Below, one piece after another: positions 59,885 through 64,000 of a stretch of DNA of 64,000 nt. The notes beneath the pieces are model-generated. The model was not told where the DNA came from, ran no database searches, and saw only the letters and a list, made by a program, of their open reading frames with translations. Each line of letters starts with the position of its first letter. Position 1 is the first letter of the stretch. A program made the position numbers and the translations under genes. Location of the stretch: assembly GCA_004802725.1 (NCBI GenBank), contig SGPM01000045.1:1-64000 (forward strand). The letters run 5' to 3'. The DNA is from Antrodiella citrinella. Lineage: Eukaryota > Basidiomycota > Agaricomycetes > Polyporales > Steccherinaceae.

Positions 59885-61191
59885 ATGCCCACCGCTTTCC
59901 CCTCTCCGAGCATGAGACAACCGAAGACAATTGCCATTGCGTGAGTATCATTTAGCATGTCCATGTTTCCTCGGTACTCACTCATGTATCCCTAGCCTTA
60001 TGGGTGCAACGGGCACCGGGAAGTCCACAGTCAGTCACGTTCACCGAAATCTGCATGCACAGTATTGTCGTACTGAATCAGCAATTGCTCTCCAGTTCGT
60101 CAACCTCGCAAGCGGAGCGAGTCTCGGTGTTGGAGACGGTCTGAGGTCTTGTACCTCAGAGGTTGCCACCTCACACGTTTTCGAGCTTTTTGGTCGTCGT
60201 ATTGTCCTCATCGATACGCCAGGATTCGATGACACCACGAAGTCCGATACAGACATTCTGAAGATGATTGCAGTATACCTGGCCTCAACGTGAGTGATTT
60301 GATAATATTTGTGCATAGTCATTACTCACGTATGTGCCCTGAATCTCTCACAGCTACGGTGCGGGGGTGAAGCTCAGCGGGATCTTATATCTTCATCGGA
60401 TTTCGGACTTCCGGATGGGAGGCGTCAATCGTCGAAACTTCAACATGTTTCGCAAACTTTGCGGCGACGAGACATTGAAGAATGTGCTGCTCGTCACCAC
60501 CATGTGGAGCCATGTTGATCTCAAGACTGGAGAGAGCCGCGAGGAAGAGCTTCGGACGGACGAGATCCTCTTCAAACCTGTTCTCGACAAGGGTGCCCAG
60601 CTGGTACGCCACGATAATACCCTACAGTCGGCGCAGGCGATCTTGTATCGACTCATCCAGAATCACCCCGAGCCGCTCCGTATACAAAGGGAGCTCGTCG
60701 ACGAGAAGAAGGATATCGAGGACACAGGTGCGGGAGAGGAACTCGCGAGGGAACTTGCTGCCGTCATAAGAAAGCACAGGGAAGAGTTGAGGGCAGTCCA
60801 GGAGGAGATGAATGAAGCTATTGCCGCGAAGGATATGGAGACCAAGCAAGAGCTCGAGGAGGTTCGTCAGAAGCTTGTCGAGGACATGATGAAGGTGGAG
60901 GCGGGTCGTGAGAGGCTCTCTCGGGAATACGCCACGCAGAAGCAGGAGGCTGATGAGAAGCTTCAAGAGATACAGCGTCAGTTGGAGAATGAGGCTCGAG
61001 AGCGAGCGAGGCGTCAGGCAGAGCTCGAAAAGTTGCAGCGAGAGTTCAACGACGGCAGGTTGCGCTCTGAAGAAGAGCAGCGACAACTTCGAGAACGGAT
61101 TGAACACCTCCAACGCAATCCTCCACGACGAGGTGGCTTCTTTGGGCTAGTCGGGGAGGCATTCGGGGCTTTGTTCAGCGGACATTTTTGA
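59885..61191 (+). CDS. GTPase paralog C: G domain plus long coiled coil, no TM segment
   Basis: The first in-frame ATG is at 59885 (MPTAFPSPSMRQPKTIAIA); a second at 59912 is possible. The 34-nt micro-exon 59996-60029 carries G1 GATGTGKST. Then come FVNLASGASLGVGDG, VFELFGRRIVLIDTPGFDDT and DILKMIAVYLAST. An intron precedes GVKLSGILYLHRISDFRMGG, MFRKLCGDETLKNVLLVTTM and WSHVDLKTGES. From about residue 240 a very charged coiled coil of some 150 residues runs almost to the end (LQEIQRQLENEARERARRQA). The last 20 residues are Gly/Phe-rich (GGFFGLVGEAFGALFSGHF), a possible amphipathic membrane contact and not a full TM helix. No NKxD. Function unknown. Confidence 0.85.
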
Positions 61192-61683
61192 ATATGTTTG
61201 TCTACGCCGTGTTCATCTAGTTGCTTGATATCGATATCACGTTGAGTGCGGATTAGCCACTCGTTACAAGTATCGTATCGTCAGGACTTTCTGAGGAACC
61301 TGTCGACGAATTCCAACTAGAAACGGCGTGTTGCATGCACCCCAGTGGAGAGTCACGGATATTCCTAGAGAAAATAACCAGATGAAGGAACGCCTTTTCA
61401 GTGAGGCAGCTGATGGCTTCCAAAGGGTCGCTGAGTATCTGGGGTTGGACCCTGGTAACGTGAATTTAGTAAGTCGAACACGCGCTGCGGAAATGAGAAG
61501 ATCGCTGCGGCGAAGAAGAAGGGTCTGTATCGGATGAACCTAGTTGCATATGCATACACTGACATGCAGTCGCCAATCATATAACACCCGAGTACTGCAG
61601 CGAATGTACCCAACGGCATTACAATCGAAATACACCACTTACTCCCTTGTCCTGACAGCGTTCCGAGGTACCTCTGTGTAGTC
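61192..61683. other. Intergenic region before GTPase D
   Basis: A short plus-strand frame (61328-61537) is not convincing. Nothing else seen. Confidence 0.4.
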
Positions 61684-62954
61684 ATGATTCAAAAGGCAGG
61701 AGAGTCTATCATAGCGTGAGCATCATGTTCACCGTTTCATCCGCAAACATGCTGATCAATCTGAAGAATAATGGGGGCCACTGGATCAGGCAAATCTTCG
61801 GTTAGCGAAAGCATTTGGAGATTCAAGTAGCAACGTACTCACGAATCACAGTTTATCAACCTGGTCGCGGGGACCAATTTTGCTGTCGGACCCGGACTGA
61901 AGTCGTGCACGAAGGGCATCGAAGTCTCGCCGCCGTTCATGCTGGGAGGGAAGCGTGTCACCTTGATCGACACACCTGGGTTCGACGATACCAATCTGAC
62001 AGATACCGAGGTGTTGACGATGATCGCGTTGTTCCTGTCACAAGCGTGAGCGTGTCATCCTGCGCAAAAGCCACAGCACTTACTGAGTGGTTAAAATATA
62101 GATACGAGAGCGGCCGACTCCTCAACGGCGTCGTCTTCCTCCACCGCATCTCCGACTTCAGAGTCAGCGGTGTCACCCGCCGCAACTTTGGCCTGTTCAG
62201 GAACTTGTGCGGGGACGAGAACCTGAAGAACGTCGTTATCGCTACCAACATGTGGGGCCAGGTCGATCCAGAGGTCGGCGCGGCGCGCGAGCTAGAGCTA
62301 GCGACCGAAGACATGTTCTTCCGTCCAGCGCTGGCGCAAGGTGCGCAACTCGTTCAGCACCACCACACGCTCCAATCCGCACACGCCATTCTCCAGTCAC
62401 TCATCGACAATCAGCCTACGACACTGCAAATCCAGCGCGAGCTCGTGGTGGAGGGGAAGGATATCACGGAGACGGCGGCTGGGCAGGAGTTGGGTCAAGA
62501 ACTGGTAGAGCAGGCGAAGAAGCACCGAGGACAACTCACGAAGATCCAACAGGAGATGACTGCAGCGTTGATGGAGAAAGACATGCAAAGCAGGCAGGAG
62601 CTTGAACACGTGCGCAACGATCTCCTCAAAGAGATGAGGAAGAATGAGCAGGAAAGGGATAACTTGTCCTCGCAATACGCTAGAGAGAGGCAAGAGATGG
62701 CGGCGCAACTAGCATCGCTGCAGAGATCGCTACAAGCCGAGGCCGCCGCTCGTCAAAGAGACCAACAGACACTAACCGATGCTCGTCGAAGCCAGCAGCA
62801 GCAGGCTACAGAGTATGCAGCTACTCGAGAAACACTGAACAGGCAAATTGCGCAACTGCAGCAGCAGCAGCAGAGGAGGGGAGGTCTTGGCGGACTTGGT
62901 GGGTTGATGAATTTCATGATTCCTGCCATTACCGCCTTGGTTATGTTCCTTTGA
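61684..62954 (+). CDS. GTPase paralog D: G domain, coiled coil and one C-terminal TM segment
   Basis: The ATG at 61684 (MIQKAGESIIA) is followed by the 34-nt micro-exon 61767-61800 with G1 GATGSGKSS, then FINLVAGTNFAVGPG, IEVSPPFMLGGKRVTLIDTP and GFDDTNLTDTEVLTMIALFL. After another intron: GVVFLHRISDFRVSGVTRR, LCGDENLKNVVIATNMW and GQVDPEVGAARELELATED. The coiled coil is long (LSSQYARERQEMAAQLASLQ) and turns Gln-rich (RQIAQLQQQQQRR). It ends GGLMNFMIPAITALVMFL, a single C-terminal hydrophobic helix as in tail-anchored proteins. Very close to paralog B through the G domain, suggesting a recent duplication. Function unknown. Confidence 0.85.
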
Positions 62955-63152
62955 ATGGTCTGTTAATTGATGACTGTTGAGGATTCTGGCTAAATCATGC
63001 ATCATTTGTTGAATATGCTTCTTCAATTATGTGGTTGTAGAGCCATGGAATAGTACATTGATAGGGCGTATGACAAGCGAAAAACAACATTGAGACAACA
63101 ACAAAGCAACAATCAGTATTCAAACAACGACGAAGGCACGATTACTGAGAAT

Positions 63153-64000
63153 TTATGAGAACATTGGCGGTTGGATCCTCCGGCCCTCTTCCGACGTTGT
63201 GCGGTCAACTTCCGATCGTCGCCTCTTGCGCCCTTGCATCATAGCTGAAGGAGGCACAACGAAGTACTTGTCGATTGTGGGCTTCTTCTTCCTCTTGGCA
63301 TTTTGGGGAAGACTTTGCTTCTGGTACGCGGGCTGCTGCTGCTGCTGAGGCGAGCTCATTGGGTTGGAATGCACTAAAGAGTCAATGGACATGCTGGCCG
63401 GTGTGGCCGGTTTGGCCTTGTCCTTATTCCCTACAATCCATGAAGCCTTCTTATACTAGAGTTCAGTCCAAGGAAAATTGAGGCGGATATGCCAAATTGC
63501 ATACAAACGATAACTCACGGTTTCAAGCTCAGGCTTGCCTCGCCACTGAGCTACAGCTTCGCAGAATCGGCAGGCAGCGCGTTCCACCGACTCGGCGGGA
63601 TACTGCCAGGCAAGGTCCTCCATGTGAGTGGCTACATCTGGGGTATGCTGAGGCACATCATAGAACTAGATCGTATCGCGCCGTGAGTATAAGTGGACGA
63701 CAGTGAATTATGCGACGTACCCTATTCAACCGTTCCATCATCTCTAGTTCATACTCCAACTCTGCACCCTCTCTTCTAGGAAGCTGAGGAGCGGAACCGT
63801 TCATGAAATTCCCAATTTCCCGCAACGAGGGGAACAGTATCTTTATCGCCTCGTCTAGTTCCGGCATGTCGTCAGGGTCGAACTGCGAGAAATCGACTTC
63901 ATCATTGGATTTCTGAGGTGACCGACTTCCTGAACTCGACGACATGGGTGGTGGAGCGGATGACATGCCCAATCCTACGGACAACAGCACTTCTAGAGGC
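63153..64000 (-). CDS. Nuclear-looking hypothetical protein, possibly running off the right edge
   Basis: Three exons: from the window edge (or an ATG at 63966, MSSAPPPMSSSSGSRS) through SQFDPDDMPELDEAIKILFP and LEYELEMMERLNR; then FYDVPQHTPDVATHMEDLAW and RFCEAVAQWRGKPELET; then YKKASWIVGNKDKAKPATPA to TGA at 63153. The C-terminus has KRKKKP and GRKRRRSEV, likely nuclear localisation signals, and a Gln run. The frame stays open to 64000, so a further exon upstream cannot be excluded. Not recognised. Confidence 0.6.

Noticed and set aside
1..64000. CRISPR arrays, prokaryotic operons, rRNA genes
   Set aside because: No regularly spaced repeats and no rRNA sequence; intron-rich eukaryotic genes throughout.

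Overview
This window looks like nuclear DNA of a basidiomycete fungus, most likely an Agaricomycete. Genes are dense on both strands and interrupted by many short introns (mostly 45-75 nt, GT...CTRAC/CTAAT...AG). Several proteins have the form usual in that group: a CYP505-type reductase, an NsdD-like GATA factor, a DUF4246 protein, a PalI/SUR7 membrane protein and a Whi5-like repressor. The species cannot be told from the sequence. Gene models below were made by reading splice sites by eye, so individual exon borders may be off.

Layout. 1-6.3 kb: the 3' end of a P450-reductase fusion gene, a short P-loop ATPase fragment, an Apq12-like membrane protein, 3-ketosphinganine reductase, and a small conserved protein with a C-terminal CxxC. 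6.3-11 kb: a gene-poor stretch with a repeat block and one uncertain minus-strand gene. 11-16 kb: an NsdD-like GATA factor and a JLP1-like 2-oxoglutarate dioxygenase, convergent. 16-25.8 kb: XRN1, a palindrome-rich spacer, GMP synthase, and a peroxisomal enoyl-CoA hydratase. 26-33 kb: a PrpF-family isomerase, an NAD(P)-binding epimerase-like protein, and a large AT-hook protein whose exon holds about 20 isolated N bases. 33-45 kb: mitochondrial Lon protease, a cytochrome b5/IRC21-like protein, a large RS/Pro-rich protein, and a four-TM PalI-like protein. 45.7-48 kb: a Whi5/Nrm1-like protein with ACGCG boxes in its promoter and first intron.

49.5-63 kb is the most unusual part. It holds four paralogous GTPases (A minus; B, C, D plus). 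All four encode the P-loop on a separate 34-nt micro-exon, all carry a coiled coil after the G domain, and each ends differently (a Cys-Cys tail, two TM segments, a Gly-Phe-rich tail, one TM segment). Between them lie a small secreted protein, the decapping nuclease Rai1, a frame-disrupted DUF4246 gene and a small Cys/His protein. The window ends in a nuclear-looking protein that may continue beyond the right edge.

Functional links. XRN1 and Rai1 both act in 5'-end RNA decay but are 33 kb apart and look like separate housekeeping genes. The GTPase cluster is the best candidate for an undescribed, lineage-expanded system, possibly acting on membranes; that role is inference from architecture only.
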